A stretch of 10,853 bases of DNA from NCBI GenBank assembly GCA_036278835.1, contig DASUKH010000105.1:1-10853 (forward strand), read 5' to 3'. The notes under the pieces were generated by a model, which saw only the letters and a list, made by a program, of their open reading frames with translations, searched no databases and was not told the origin of the DNA. Made by a program: the position numbers and the translations under genes. This DNA comes from DATARH01 sp036278835. Its GTDB lineage: Bacteria > Pseudomonadota > Alphaproteobacteria > ATCC43930 > CGMCC-115725. Below are positions 1-7,194 of this stretch, piece by piece; the first letter of the stretch is position 1; every line of letters starts with the position of its first letter.

Positions 1-743
1 TAGCGCAGCGGCGCCCAATGCGGCTCGGCCGCCGGCTCCTCGCCGCCCTCTGGCCGGCCGCAGCGCAGATTGGCCGGCACTGCGACATCGAGCATTTTCG
101 GGTGAGCGAGGCGCAGATTGTCCATATAGCCGGTAAAATCGCCGAGCGCGATCTCGCCGCCGATGCGCGGGTTGAAGCGGCGCTCCTCGGCGACGCTGGT
201 CACCGTCAGCCCGCGGTAATCGTGCGCCGGGTAGAGCAAGCATTCATCGGGCAGGGTGAAGATCTGTTCGCGGATCGAGCGGTACATTGCCGCCGCGTCG
301 CCCTCCTGAAAGTCGGTACGGCCGCTGCCGCGGATCAACAGGCAGTCGCCGGTGAACGCCATGCTGCGGTCGTCTAGCACGTAGGTCAGGCAACCGCCGG
401 TGTGGCCGGGGGTGGCGCGCACCGCCAGCCGCCTTCCGCCGAACGCCACGATGTCGTCCTGCCCGAGATAGCGGTCGGCGCCCTCGGCGCCGCTCGCTTT
501 CGCCAGCATGATCTTGCTGCCGGTGCGGCGCCGCAGCAGCCACGCGCCGGTCACGTGGTCGGCATGGACATGGGTTTCGAGCGTCGCAACGAGGGTGAGA
601 CCGAGTTCCCCCAAAAGCGCCGCGTCGCGCTGCACCTGCCCGAACACCGGGTCGATCAGCACGGCCGAGCCGCCCGGCCGGTCGCCCAGCAGGTAGCTAT
701 AGGTCGAGGATTGCGGATCGAACAGCTGTCGGAATATCAGCAT
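1..743 (-). CDS. ETHE1-type persulfide dioxygenase (MBL-fold), C-terminus at or just past window edge
   Basis: Metallo-beta-lactamase-fold enzyme of the ETHE1 branch, which oxidises glutathione persulfide to sulfite with a mononuclear iron in sulfide detoxification. I read 247 codons from the ATG at 743-741. Visible are the H58-x-H60-x-D62-H63 metal motif, H114 in TPGHTGG, D133 in FTGDCLL and H174 in YPAHDY. The block GSGRTDFQEGD (139-149) and the segment EERRFNPR (186-193) separate ETHE1 proteins from ordinary glyoxalase II. The ending VPANLRCG (222-229) matches the usual C-terminus of the family, followed by an 18-residue Glu/Pro-rich tail. The last two bases at the edge read TA on this strand, so the next codon is either a stop (TAA/TAG) or Tyr; the gene is probably complete or almost so. 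An AGGGAGGG ribosome site (751-758) lies 7 nt before the start. The 133-bp gap to the upstream DUF952 gene contains two CATAAT-like patches (833-828, 794-789) that could be -10 boxes, without convincing -35 partners. Confidence 0.9.
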   Translation of the reverse strand, partial: MLIFRQLFDPQSSTYSYLLGDRPGGSAVLIDPVFGQVQRDAALLGELGLTLVATLETHVHADHVTGAWLLRRRTGSKIMLAKASGAEGADRYLGQDDIVAFGGRRLAVRATPGHTGGCLTYVLDDRSMAFTGDCLLIRGSGRTDFQEGDAAAMYRSIREQIFTLPDECLLYPAHDYRGLTVTSVAEERRFNPRIGGEIALGDFTGYMDNLRLAHPKMLDVAVPANLRCGRPEGGEEPAAEPHWAPLR

Positions 744-876
744 CGCGAATCCCTCCCTGGGGGCGGCTGTTTGCGGCCGGTCGGCAAAATTATGCGAAGG
801 GTGAGCGGCCGCGCCGTGAGGCTCCGGATTATGCCGATTGAACCGGATCGCGAACAGGCCGAGCTTATCGAGGGGG

Positions 877-1221
877 TCAGGCTAACGGGGGGAACGAATG
901 CTTGCCGTCGGCGCCGAGCGGGAGGGGCGAGACCTGCGCCGCCTCGGCGGGGTCAAGCGAGCCGTAGAGATGCGGGAACGACGCGCCGTCGCGGGCCGGT
1001 TCCCAGCGCAGGCGGTCGCCGAGCGGCGCTGACTCGACCGCGACCAGCACCAGCCCCACCTGCCCGGCGCGGTGGCGGCAGGCGCTTACCGGCAGCTGCG
1101 CGGCGGTCGAAAAATGGATAAAGCCGTCGCGGCGGTCGTCCTCCGTGCCGCGGTATTCGCCGGCGGCGAGCGCCTCCTGCCATGAAGCCGCCGGGCACAT
1201 GTGATAGATCATCCGGGTCAT
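877..1221 (-). CDS. DUF952 family protein
   Basis: A complete 114-residue protein that fits the DUF952 family throughout. It has an N-terminal IYHM (5-8), a central GFIHFSTAAQLP (33-44), the LVLVAVES strand with the following RWEPARDG, and FPHLYGSLD ahead of a short C-terminus. The biochemical function of the family is not established. DUF952 proteins are small, single-domain and cytosolic, and no signal peptide or membrane segment is visible here. The start at 1221 is the first ATG; a second ATG three codons in (MIYHM) is an equally good start, and neither has a clear Shine-Dalgarno. It is divergent from the helicase gene with only 48 bp between the two starts, and lies upstream of the persulfide dioxygenase on the same strand. 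No functional link to that gene is evident. Confidence 0.85.
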   Translation of the reverse strand: MTRMIYHMCPAASWQEALAAGEYRGTEDDRRDGFIHFSTAAQLPVSACRHRAGQVGLVLVAVESAPLGDRLRWEPARDGASFPHLYGSLDPAEAAQVSPLPLGADGKHSFPPLA

Positions 1222-1269
1222 GGCATCAGACTATCGCAACCGGCGGGTCGCGCGAAACCGGGGCGTTGA

Positions 1270-4023
1270 ATGATCGCGTCCGGTCGCGTGCTGGTGCCGC
1301 GCGCGGCGGCCGTGGTGGCCGGGTTTCGCGAGGCGGTGTGGCTGACGCCGGACGGCGAGGTCGAGGCGCTGCCGCTGGCGGCCGCCCGCGCCCGGCTGCA
1401 AAACGACAGCGCGATCGTCTGCCACGCGCGGGCGGTGGCGCGGCGCCTTGACGTCGCCGGGTTTGCGGCGCTCGACGTGCTGGAATTGTACGCTTTTGTC
1501 CGGCCGGCGCGGTTTTGCGTGCCGACGCCGCGCGGGCTGGCCGCCGCGCTCGGCCTGGTGCCGCCGCGCTCGGCGGCGCAAGCGGCGATGCTGCTCCTCA
1601 CCGCCGCCCGCGCGCTGTTGCAGGAATTGCAGGCTGATGGCGATCCTGAAACCCGCGCCGTGGCCGAGGCGGCGGCGCGCGCCGGGTGGAGCTGGGGCGC
1701 CGCAATCGTCGCCGCATTGCCGGCGGGCGAGCCTCAGTCATCGCGCCGGGCCGCCGGGCTGCGGGTCTGGCAGCGCCTCGCCGAATGGCAGGAGCGGGCG
1801 CCGCCGCCACCACCCGGCAACGAGGCGGTTGCGCCGGACGAGGCCCGCAGCCGCCTCGCCGCGCTGCTCGGCGCCGGGGCCGAGGCGCGGCCGCAGCAGG
1901 CCGAGTATGCCGCCGCGGTCGCCAGCGCCTTCGCGCCGCGCCGGCGCCGCGACATGCCGGAAGCGGTCCTGGCCGAGGCCGGCACCGGCGTCGGCAAGAC
2001 ACTCGGCTATATCGCGCCGGCCGGGCTGTGGGCCGAGAAGAACCAGGGGACCGTCTGGGTCTCGACCTATACCCGCAACCTGCAGAGCCAGATTGCCGCC
2101 GAACTCGACCGGCTCTACCCCGACGCGGCGGAGAAGCGCCGCCGGGTCGCCGTGCGCAAGGGCCGCGAGAATTTCCTCTGCCTGCTGAATTACGAGGAGG
2201 CGGCGCGCGCGGCCGGGGTGCGGGGGTCGGCGGCACTGGCGCCGCTTGCGCTGATCGCCCGCTGGATCGGCGCGACCGCTTCGGGCGACATCGCCGGCGG
2301 CGATTTTCCCGGCTGGCTGACCGAGCTGATCGGCCGCGGTCGGGTGGCCTCGCTCGCCGACCGGCGCGGCGAGTGCATCCATTCCGCCTGCCCGCATTTC
2401 CGCTGCTGTTTTGTCGAGAAGAACGTGCGCGCCGCCCGCCACGCCCGGCTCGTCGTTGCCAACCACGCGCTGGTCATGGCGCAGGCGGCGCTGGGCGGGC
2501 TTGACGATGCCGGCGTGCCGACCCGCTATGTGTTTGACGAGGGCCATCACCTGCTCGACGCTGCCGACGCCGCCTTCGCGGTGCGTCTCTCGGGTCAGGA
2601 GGGCCGCGAATTACGGCGCTGGCTGCTCGGCGCCGAAACCGGCCGCTCGCGGGCGCGCGGGTTGCAGCGCCGTATCGGCGATCTTGTCGAGGGCGTTGAC
2701 GAGGCTGCCGCGGCGCTGGTCGAGGCGCTGGTTGCCGCCCGTATTCTGCCGGCCGACGGCTGGCATCAGCGGGTCGCTGAGGAGCGCCCGCTGCCCGGCT
2801 TCGAGGCTTTCCTGGTTCTGGTGCGGCGGCAGGTGCTGGCGCGCGCCGCCAAGGCCGACACCGGCTACGGCATCGAGGCCGAGGCGCGCCCGCCGGTTGA
2901 CGGGCTGATCGAGGCCGCTTCCCGGCTTGCCGCCGGCCTCGACCGTCTTGGGCAGGCGCTGCGGCGGCTCGCGGCGGCCTTGCGCGGCAGGCTCGAAGAC
3001 CCGGAGAACCCGCCCGAGCCGGGCCTGCGCCAGCGCCTCGACGCGGCGGTGCGCGGCCTGGAACGGCGCGCCGATACGGTCCTCGCCGGGTGGAGCGCGC
3101 TGCTGCGCGACCTTGCCGCGCCGCCCCGTCCGGAAACCGTCGAATGGCTGGCGATCGACCGCTTCGACGGGGCCGAAACCGATGTCGCGGTCAACCGCAA
3201 CTGGATCGACCCCGGGATACCCTTTGCCCGCGCGGTGGCGGCGCCGGCGCACGGCATCGTCGTGACCTCGGCGACCCTGACAGACGGCGAGAACGACCCG
3301 GAGGCGGCGTGGCGGGCCGCCGAGGCCGCCACCGGCCTGCGCCACCTGCCGGAGACCCCGCAGGCCGCCCGCATCGCCTCGCCGTTCGACTACGCGGCGC
3401 AGACCCGCATCCTGATCGTCACCGACGTGCCGCGCGACGATGCCGGGCAGGTCGCCGCCGCCTTTGCCGCGCTGATCGGCGCTTCCGGCGGCGGCGCGCT
3501 CGGCCTCTTCACGGCGATCAGCCGGCTGCGCGCGGTGCACGAGCGGATCGCGCCGGTGCTGGAGGAGCGCGGCCTCACCTTGCTCGCCCAGCACGTTGAT
3601 GCGATGGCGACCGCCACCCTCGTCGATATCTTCCGTGCCGAGGAGGATTCGTGTCTCTTCGGCACCGATGCGGTGCGCGACGGGGTGGACGTGCCGGGCC
3701 GCTCGCTGCGCCTCATTGTCTTCGACCGGGTGCCGTGGCCGCGCCCCGACATCCTGCACCGCGCCCGCAAATCGGTGTTCGGCGGGGCCGCCTACGACGA
3801 TCGGGTGACCCGGCTGCGGCTGCGCCAAGCCTATGGAAGGCTGGTGCGGCGCGCCGACGACCGCGGCGTCTTTGCGATCCTCGACCGCGCCCTGCCGTCG
3901 CGGCTGCTCTCCGCCTTTCCCGCATCGGTGCCGGTCATGCGGGTGCCGCTCGCCGAGGCGGTGGCCGAGACCGGGCGCTTTATCGCGCCTGCCGATCCGG
4001 CGGGCGGCGGCGACGCCGCTTGA
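1270..4023 (+). CDS. DinG/XPD-family ATP-dependent DNA helicase with Fe-S cluster
   Basis: Superfamily 2 DNA helicase of the DinG/Rad3/XPD type, expected to unwind DNA 5'-3' using ATP in DNA repair or R-loop and replication-conflict processing. In 917 residues the motifs are: Walker A AEAGTGVGKT (235-244, K243); four cysteines suited to a 4Fe-4S cluster (C304, C369, C374 and C379 or C380); the VVANHAL segment after the cluster; the DEGH Walker B box (423-426); VVTSATL (664-670); and motif VI Q853-x-x-G856-R857-x-x-R860. Residues 1 to about 170 are not helicase. Their pattern (AIVCHARAVARRL, then LDVLELYAF, PTPRGLAAALGL) recalls the DnaQ-like exonuclease domain fused to some DinG proteins, but the catalytic acidic residues are not apparent. 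The start at 1270 follows from homology beginning near the N-terminus; its ribosome site is weak. The gene is followed after 64 bp by the terB-like gene on the same strand. The family call is firm; the exact orthologue is less so. Confidence 0.92.
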   Translation: MIASGRVLVPRAAAVVAGFREAVWLTPDGEVEALPLAAARARLQNDSAIVCHARAVARRLDVAGFAALDVLELYAFVRPARFCVPTPRGLAAALGLVPPRSAAQAAMLLLTAARALLQELQADGDPETRAVAEAAARAGWSWGAAIVAALPAGEPQSSRRAAGLRVWQRLAEWQERAPPPPPGNEAVAPDEARSRLAALLGAGAEARPQQAEYAAAVASAFAPRRRRDMPEAVLAEAGTGVGKTLGYIAPAGLWAEKNQGTVWVSTYTRNLQSQIAAELDRLYPDAAEKRRRVAVRKGRENFLCLLNYEEAARAAGVRGSAALAPLALIARWIGATASGDIAGGDFPGWLTELIGRGRVASLADRRGECIHSACPHFRCCFVEKNVRAARHARLVVANHALVMAQAALGGLDDAGVPTRYVFDEGHHLLDAADAAFAVRLSGQEGRELRRWLLGAETGRSRARGLQRRIGDLVEGVDEAAAALVEALVAARILPADGWHQRVAEERPLPGFEAFLVLVRRQVLARAAKADTGYGIEAEARPPVDGLIEAASRLAAGLDRLGQALRRLAAALRGRLEDPENPPEPGLRQRLDAAVRGLERRADTVLAGWSALLRDLAAPPRPETVEWLAIDRFDGAETDVAVNRNWIDPGIPFARAVAAPAHGIVVTSATLTDGENDPEAAWRAAEAATGLRHLPETPQAARIASPFDYAAQTRILIVTDVPRDDAGQVAAAFAALIGASGGGALGLFTAISRLRAVHERIAPVLEERGLTLLAQHVDAMATATLVDIFRAEEDSCLFGTDAVRDGVDVPGRSLRLIVFDRVPWPRPDILHRARKSVFGGAAYDDRVTRLRLRQAYGRLVRRADDRGVFAILDRALPSRLLSAFPASVPVMRVPLAEAVAETGRFIAPADPAGGGDAA

Positions 4024-4043
4024 CACAGGCCTCTCGCTCATTT

Positions 4044-4063
4044 CTTGTGCATCGCAGCACAAG
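4044..4063. promoter_or_regulatory. Inverted repeat in helicase-terB gap (possible operator or RNA hairpin)
   Basis: A perfect 7-bp inverted repeat, CTTGTGC (4044-4050) and GCACAAG (4057-4063), separated by ATCGCA. It lies in the 64-bp gap between the helicase stop and the TerB-like start, 24 nt before the ATG. No T-tract follows, so it is not a standard intrinsic terminator. It could be a protein-binding dyad or a 5'-UTR hairpin. The inner TGC-N3-GCA pattern recalls PhaR-type operators of alphaproteobacteria, but that resemblance is from memory and weak. Confidence 0.35.
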
Positions 4064-4087
4064 AGCATCATCGCAGGAAGGGAAGCG

Positions 4088-4492
4088 ATGCTCGACCCCC
4101 ACGGCGCGCTGATCTACACGATGGTGATCGTCTCGGCGGCGGACGCCAACATGGACGATGCCGAATTTCGCCTGATAGGCCGGATGATCGAGTATCTTCC
4201 GGTGTTCCGCACGTTCGACCGCAAGAAGCTGCCAGGGCTGCTGAACGACTGCGCCGAGTCGCTGGCGCGGGAGGACGGGCTCGACGAGACGCTGCAGGCG
4301 ATCCGGGCGGCCCTGCCGGCCAACCTGCGTGAGACGGCCTATGCCGTCGCCTGCGATCTCGTCGCCGCCGACGGCGAGGCGACCCAGGAAGAATTGCGTG
4401 CGCTCGAATTGATCCGGCATGAGCTCGATATCGAGCGGCTGACTGCGGCGGCAATCGAACGCGGCGCCCGCGCCCACTTCCAGCCGCTGTAG
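4088..4492 (+). CDS. TerB-like family protein
   Basis: A 134-residue, probably all-helical cytosolic protein of the tellurite-resistance TerB superfamily. The diagnostic feature is the pair of acidic metal-binding-type repeats: AADANMDDAEF (17-27) near the N-terminus and AADGEATQEEL (93-103) near the C-terminus, each at the end of a hydrophobic helix. TerB-domain proteins are thought to bind divalent metal, but the role of stand-alone chromosomal copies like this one is not known, and nothing nearby (no terC, terD or terZ) points to tellurite resistance. The start is fixed by a purine-rich AGGAAGGGA (4075-4083) just ahead of the ATG. It follows the helicase in the same direction after 64 bp and may be cotranscribed with it, although the inverted repeat at 4044-4063 sits between them. 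Its 3' end converges on meaB, 18 bp away. Confidence 0.82.
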   Translation: MLDPHGALIYTMVIVSAADANMDDAEFRLIGRMIEYLPVFRTFDRKKLPGLLNDCAESLAREDGLDETLQAIRAALPANLRETAYAVACDLVAADGEATQEELRALELIRHELDIERLTAAAIERGARAHFQPL

Positions 4493-4510
4493 CGTTCGCG
4501 AAGCGCGGGT

Positions 4511-5578
4511 TCACCGGTTCGGGTCGGCCTCTCCCAAAAATGCGGCGAGCAGCAGCCGGGCGGCGGCGGCTGGCGTGCGCGTGCCGGCGCCGACATCGAT
4601 CTCCAGCGCCGCGAGCCGGGCGGCGACCGCGGGGGTGGCGCGGAAGCGGGCGAGGAGTGTATCGCCGATCTCCGCCCACAGCGCGGCGCGGGCCTGTTCG
4701 GCGCGGCGCCGGCCCCAGGCGCCGCCCGCCTCCAATGCTGTGCGGAACCGCGCCACCTCGTCCCACACCGCGGCGATGCCGTCGCCGGTCAGCGCCGACA
4801 CCGCGTGCACCGCCGGCCGCCATTCGGCAAGCGCCGGACGGATCAGCCGCAGCGCGTTCGAATACTCGGCGGCGGCGCGGCGGGCGTGGTCGAGCAGCTC
4901 GCCGTCGGCCTTGTTGACGAGGATCAGATCGGCCAATTCGACGATGCCGCGCTTGATCCCCTGCAATTCGTCGCCGGCCGCCGGCGGCAGGATCAGGAGG
5001 AACATATCGACGAGATCGGCGACGCTGGTCTCGGCCTGACCGGCGCCGACCGTCTCGACCAGCACGGTATCAAACCCCGCGGCCTCGCACACCAGGATTG
5101 CCTCGCGGGTGTGGCGGGCGACGCCGCCGGTCTCGGTTCCGGCCGATGACGGGCGGATGAATGCCGCCGGGGCACGGGCCAGCTCGGCCATCCGAGTCTT
5201 GTCGCCGAGGATGGCGCCGCCGCCGCGCTTCGATCCGGGATCGACCGCCAGCACCGCGATATGCCTGCCCTGCGCGATGCCTTCGATCCCGAAGCGCTCG
5301 ATAAAGGTCGATTTGCCGGCCCCCGGCGGGCCGGAAATGCCGAGCCTTGTCGCGCCGCCGGTCGCCGGCAGGATCGCGTCGATCAGCGCCTCCGCGGCCC
5401 TGCGGTGGTCGGGGCGGGTCGATTCGACCAGGGTGACGGCCCGCGCTAATGCCCGCCGCTCACCCCGGCGCAAGGCGGCCGCCAGCGCATCGACCGCCGG
5501 CGCGGCTGCGCTCTCCTGTCCTTCTCCCACGGTCGGATGGTCTCCGGGATTGCCGCCGCTTCCGCCGCACCATAGCAT
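4511..5578 (-). CDS. meaB: Methylmalonyl-CoA mutase-associated G-protein chaperone MeaB (ArgK family)
   Basis: SIMIBI-class GTPase of the MeaB/ArgK family, which loads and protects the adenosylcobalamin cofactor of acyl-CoA mutases such as methylmalonyl-CoA mutase. In the 355-residue reading: P-loop GPPGAGKS (83-90, K89), AVDPGSKRGGGAILGDKTRM (111-130) corresponding to the family's switch region, the E-T-x-x-GG-V-A motif (149-154), VLVETVGAGQ (172-181), ELQGIKRG (204-211) and the guanine-specificity motif NKAD (222-225), followed by SALTGDGI. Switch-region residues differ from the common form AVDPSS...GGSILGDKTRM. The first ATG (5578) has no good ribosome site. A GTG at 5530, 16 codons in, has a GGAGA about 10 nt upstream and gives a length closer to the family norm (about 330), so the start is uncertain. 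No mutase subunit gene is in the window. The gene is divergent from the LLM oxidoreductase with a 46-bp gap. Confidence 0.93.
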   Translation of the reverse strand: MLWCGGSGGNPGDHPTVGEGQESAAAPAVDALAAALRRGERRALARAVTLVESTRPDHRRAAEALIDAILPATGGATRLGISGPPGAGKSTFIERFGIEGIAQGRHIAVLAVDPGSKRGGGAILGDKTRMAELARAPAAFIRPSSAGTETGGVARHTREAILVCEAAGFDTVLVETVGAGQAETSVADLVDMFLLILPPAAGDELQGIKRGIVELADLILVNKADGELLDHARRAAAEYSNALRLIRPALAEWRPAVHAVSALTGDGIAAVWDEVARFRTALEAGGAWGRRRAEQARAALWAEIGDTLLARFRATPAVAARLAALEIDVGAGTRTPAAAARLLLAAFLGEADPNR

Positions 5579-5613
5579 CGCCGCGGCTTTGATATCGGCC
5601 CCAAGGGCCGCGC

Positions 5614-5619
5614 AGGAGG
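5614..5619 (+). promoter_or_regulatory. Ribosome binding site deciding the LLM oxidoreductase start
   Basis: A consensus AGGAGG 5 nt before the ATG at 5625. The reading frame stays open about 500 nt further upstream, through the antisense of meaB. This site and the start of family homology (EFGASIFFTDYS) fix the true start at 5625. Confidence 0.85.
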
Positions 5620-5624
5620 ACGGA

Positions 5625-6470
5625 ATGGAATTCGGCGCGTCGATCTTCTTTACCGACTACTCGATTACCCCGGCCGAGTTCGGCGTCGCGCTTGAGGAGC
5701 GCGGCTTCGATTCGCTGTGGGCGGCGGAGCACTCGCACATCCCGGTGCCGCGCCAGACGCCGCCACCGGGCGGCGGCGAGTTGCACAAGCGCTATTACGA
5801 CGTGATGGACCCGTTCGTCACCCTGACCGCCGCCGCCGGCGCGACCAAGCGGCTGAAGCTGGCGACCGGCATCTGTCTCGTCATCCAGCGCGACACTATC
5901 CAGACGGCGAAGCTCGTCGCCTCGATCGACCAGGTATCGGGCGGCCGCTTTCTGTTCGGCATCGGCGGCGGCTGGAACCGCGAGGAAATCGAGAACCACG
6001 GCACCGCCTTCGACACCCGCATGCACAAGATGCGCGAGCAGATCGAGGCTATGAAGGCGATCTGGACCCAATCGAAGCCGGAATATCACGGCGATATCGT
6101 CAAGTTCGATACGCTGATGACGTGGCCGAAACCGCTGCAGAAGCCGCACCCGCCGGTGATCCTCGGCGGCGCCTTTCCGTGGGCGGCGCGGCGCGCGGTG
6201 CGCTACGGCGACGGCTGGTACCCGAATGCGTCGAGCGGCAACCCCGATGAGTACATGCCGGCGTTCCGCAAGATGGCGGAGGCGGCTGGGCGCGACCCGG
6301 CCTCGCTGCCGGTGACGATCGGCGGCGCCCCCGACGACCTCGACAAGCTGAAGCATTTCCGCGATCTCGGCGCGGCGCGGGTCAACGTCACCCTGATGTC
6401 GGAGAAGCGCGACCAGCTCCTGCCGATCCTCGACCGCTGGGCTGGCCACATCCGCCAGCTCCGCGGCTGA
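5625..6470 (+). CDS. LLM class flavin-dependent oxidoreductase (luciferase-like, F420-type subfamily)
   Basis: A 281-residue TIM-barrel flavoprotein of the bacterial-luciferase-like superfamily. It resembles the subgroup labelled F420-dependent (TIGR03619-like), although such enzymes may use F420 or FMN, and the substrate cannot be told from sequence. Diagnostic stretches are FGASIFFTDYS at the N-terminus, GFDSLWAAEHSHIP (27-40), LKLATGICLVIQRD (77-90), the very conserved SIDQVSGGRFLFGIGGGWNREE (100-121), MREQIEAMKAIWT (136-148), PPVILGGAFPWAARRA and YGDGWYP (194-200). The C-terminal segment ends at LDRWAGHIRQL, as is usual, so the protein is complete. It is divergent from meaB. It converges with the CMD-family gene with 21 bp between the stops, too little for a standard terminator. 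The family is clear; the cofactor is not. Confidence 0.92.
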   Translation: MEFGASIFFTDYSITPAEFGVALEERGFDSLWAAEHSHIPVPRQTPPPGGGELHKRYYDVMDPFVTLTAAAGATKRLKLATGICLVIQRDTIQTAKLVASIDQVSGGRFLFGIGGGWNREEIENHGTAFDTRMHKMREQIEAMKAIWTQSKPEYHGDIVKFDTLMTWPKPLQKPHPPVILGGAFPWAARRAVRYGDGWYPNASSGNPDEYMPAFRKMAEAAGRDPASLPVTIGGAPDDLDKLKHFRDLGAARVNVTLMSEKRDQLLPILDRWAGHIRQLRG

Positions 6471-6491
6471 GGCCGGGCCGCGCCGCCGCCG

Positions 6492-7043
6492 TTATTCCGG
6501 GAAGGGCGGCGTCTCGCCGTCGGGGAGCGGCACGCGGAACACGTTGAGCGTGTTGCCGATCAGCGTGTAGTAGCCGATCAGGCTGACCAGCTCGACGAGG
6601 CCCTGCTCGCCGAAGGCGGAAACCGCCTCGTCGAAGCTTGCATCCGTGAGGCGCTGGGTACGGAAGATTTCGCTGCACAGGCGGTGCACCAGCGTCTCGT
6701 CGGCGGCGGCGAAATGCGGGCTGCCGCCGGTGCGGATCGCCTCCACGGCTTCTTGCGGCACGCCGGCTTTGATCGCCAGCTTCGCATGCGCATACCACTC
6801 GTACTGGGCGCGCCAGAACCGGGCGGTGGTGATGATCGCCAGCTCCGACAGGCGGTCGGGCAGCGACGTACCCCAGCGCAAATGCTCGCCGAGCTTTGCG
6901 GCGTGCTCGCAAATCTCCGGCGCCCGGATCAGCAGCTGGAACGGACCGCCAAACCGGCCTCGCTTGCCGGCGATGATCTGGTCGTGCACGCGCTTTTGCG
7001 CCGGGGTCATTTCGGCGACGGAAATCTCGCGATAGCGGCTCAT
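6492..7043 (-). CDS. Carboxymuconolactone decarboxylase (CMD/AhpD-like) family protein
   Basis: A 183-residue protein of the CMD/AhpD-like alpha-helical family. The core is FGGPFQLLIRAPEICEHAAKLGEHLRWGTSLPDRLSELAIITTARFWRAQYEWYAH (31-86), with the characteristic SELAII helix and the W-x-x-x-YEWYAH end, then AGVPQEAVEAI. The AhpD-type redox CxxC is absent: the only cysteines are C45 and C123, not in that arrangement. Alkylhydroperoxidase chemistry is therefore unlikely, and a decarboxylase, lactone-ring or unknown role in organic-acid catabolism is more plausible. The start at 7043 is chosen because AGGGGA (7054-7049 on this strand) lies 5 nt upstream and homology begins there. An open frame extending to 7250 has no family resemblance. 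A TATAGT box lies 29 nt upstream of the start. Confidence 0.88.
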   Translation of the reverse strand: MSRYREISVAEMTPAQKRVHDQIIAGKRGRFGGPFQLLIRAPEICEHAAKLGEHLRWGTSLPDRLSELAIITTARFWRAQYEWYAHAKLAIKAGVPQEAVEAIRTGGSPHFAAADETLVHRLCSEIFRTQRLTDASFDEAVSAFGEQGLVELVSLIGYYTLIGNTLNVFRVPLPDGETPPFPE

Positions 7044-7071
7044 GCTGGTCCCCTGTTGCTTGCCGGGCGGC

Positions 7072-7077
7072 ACTATA
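7072..7077 (-). promoter_or_regulatory. Candidate -10 box for the CMD-family gene
   Basis: On the minus strand the sequence reads TATAGT, ending 28 nt before the ATG at 7043, in the 151-bp gap between divergent genes. No convincing -35 element is seen 16-18 nt upstream, so this is tentative. Confidence 0.3.
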
Positions 7078-7194
7078 GCCAAGCCGCCATGCGGCGCCCA
7101 TATTGGCGTCGGTTGCGCCCCGATTGCGTTGCCGATCCGCTCCTCGGCCGGCGCGCGCAGGCTCCGCAACGCCGCATTCCGAAAGGAGCCGCCG

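Noticed and set aside
2611..4071. Minus-strand open frame of 486 codons opposite the helicase
   Set aside because: Low-complexity, Arg/Gly-rich translation typical of antisense frames in high-GC genes. The opposite strand holds all the helicase motifs.
4088..4492. Tellurite-resistance system
   Set aside because: Only a lone TerB-like domain protein is present. No TerC, TerD/E/Z or other ter genes are in the window, so resistance is not supported.
4492..4506. Hairpin around the palindrome TTCGCGAA between the converging terB-like and meaB stops
   Set aside because: The stem needs a one-base bulge and no T-tract follows on either strand, so it does not qualify as a terminator. Such dyads are common by chance in GC-rich DNA.
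5109..5624. N-terminal extension of the LLM oxidoreductase, open in frame for 172 codons
   Set aside because: It runs antisense through meaB, has no family resemblance, and a consensus AGGAGG precedes the ATG at 5625 where homology starts.
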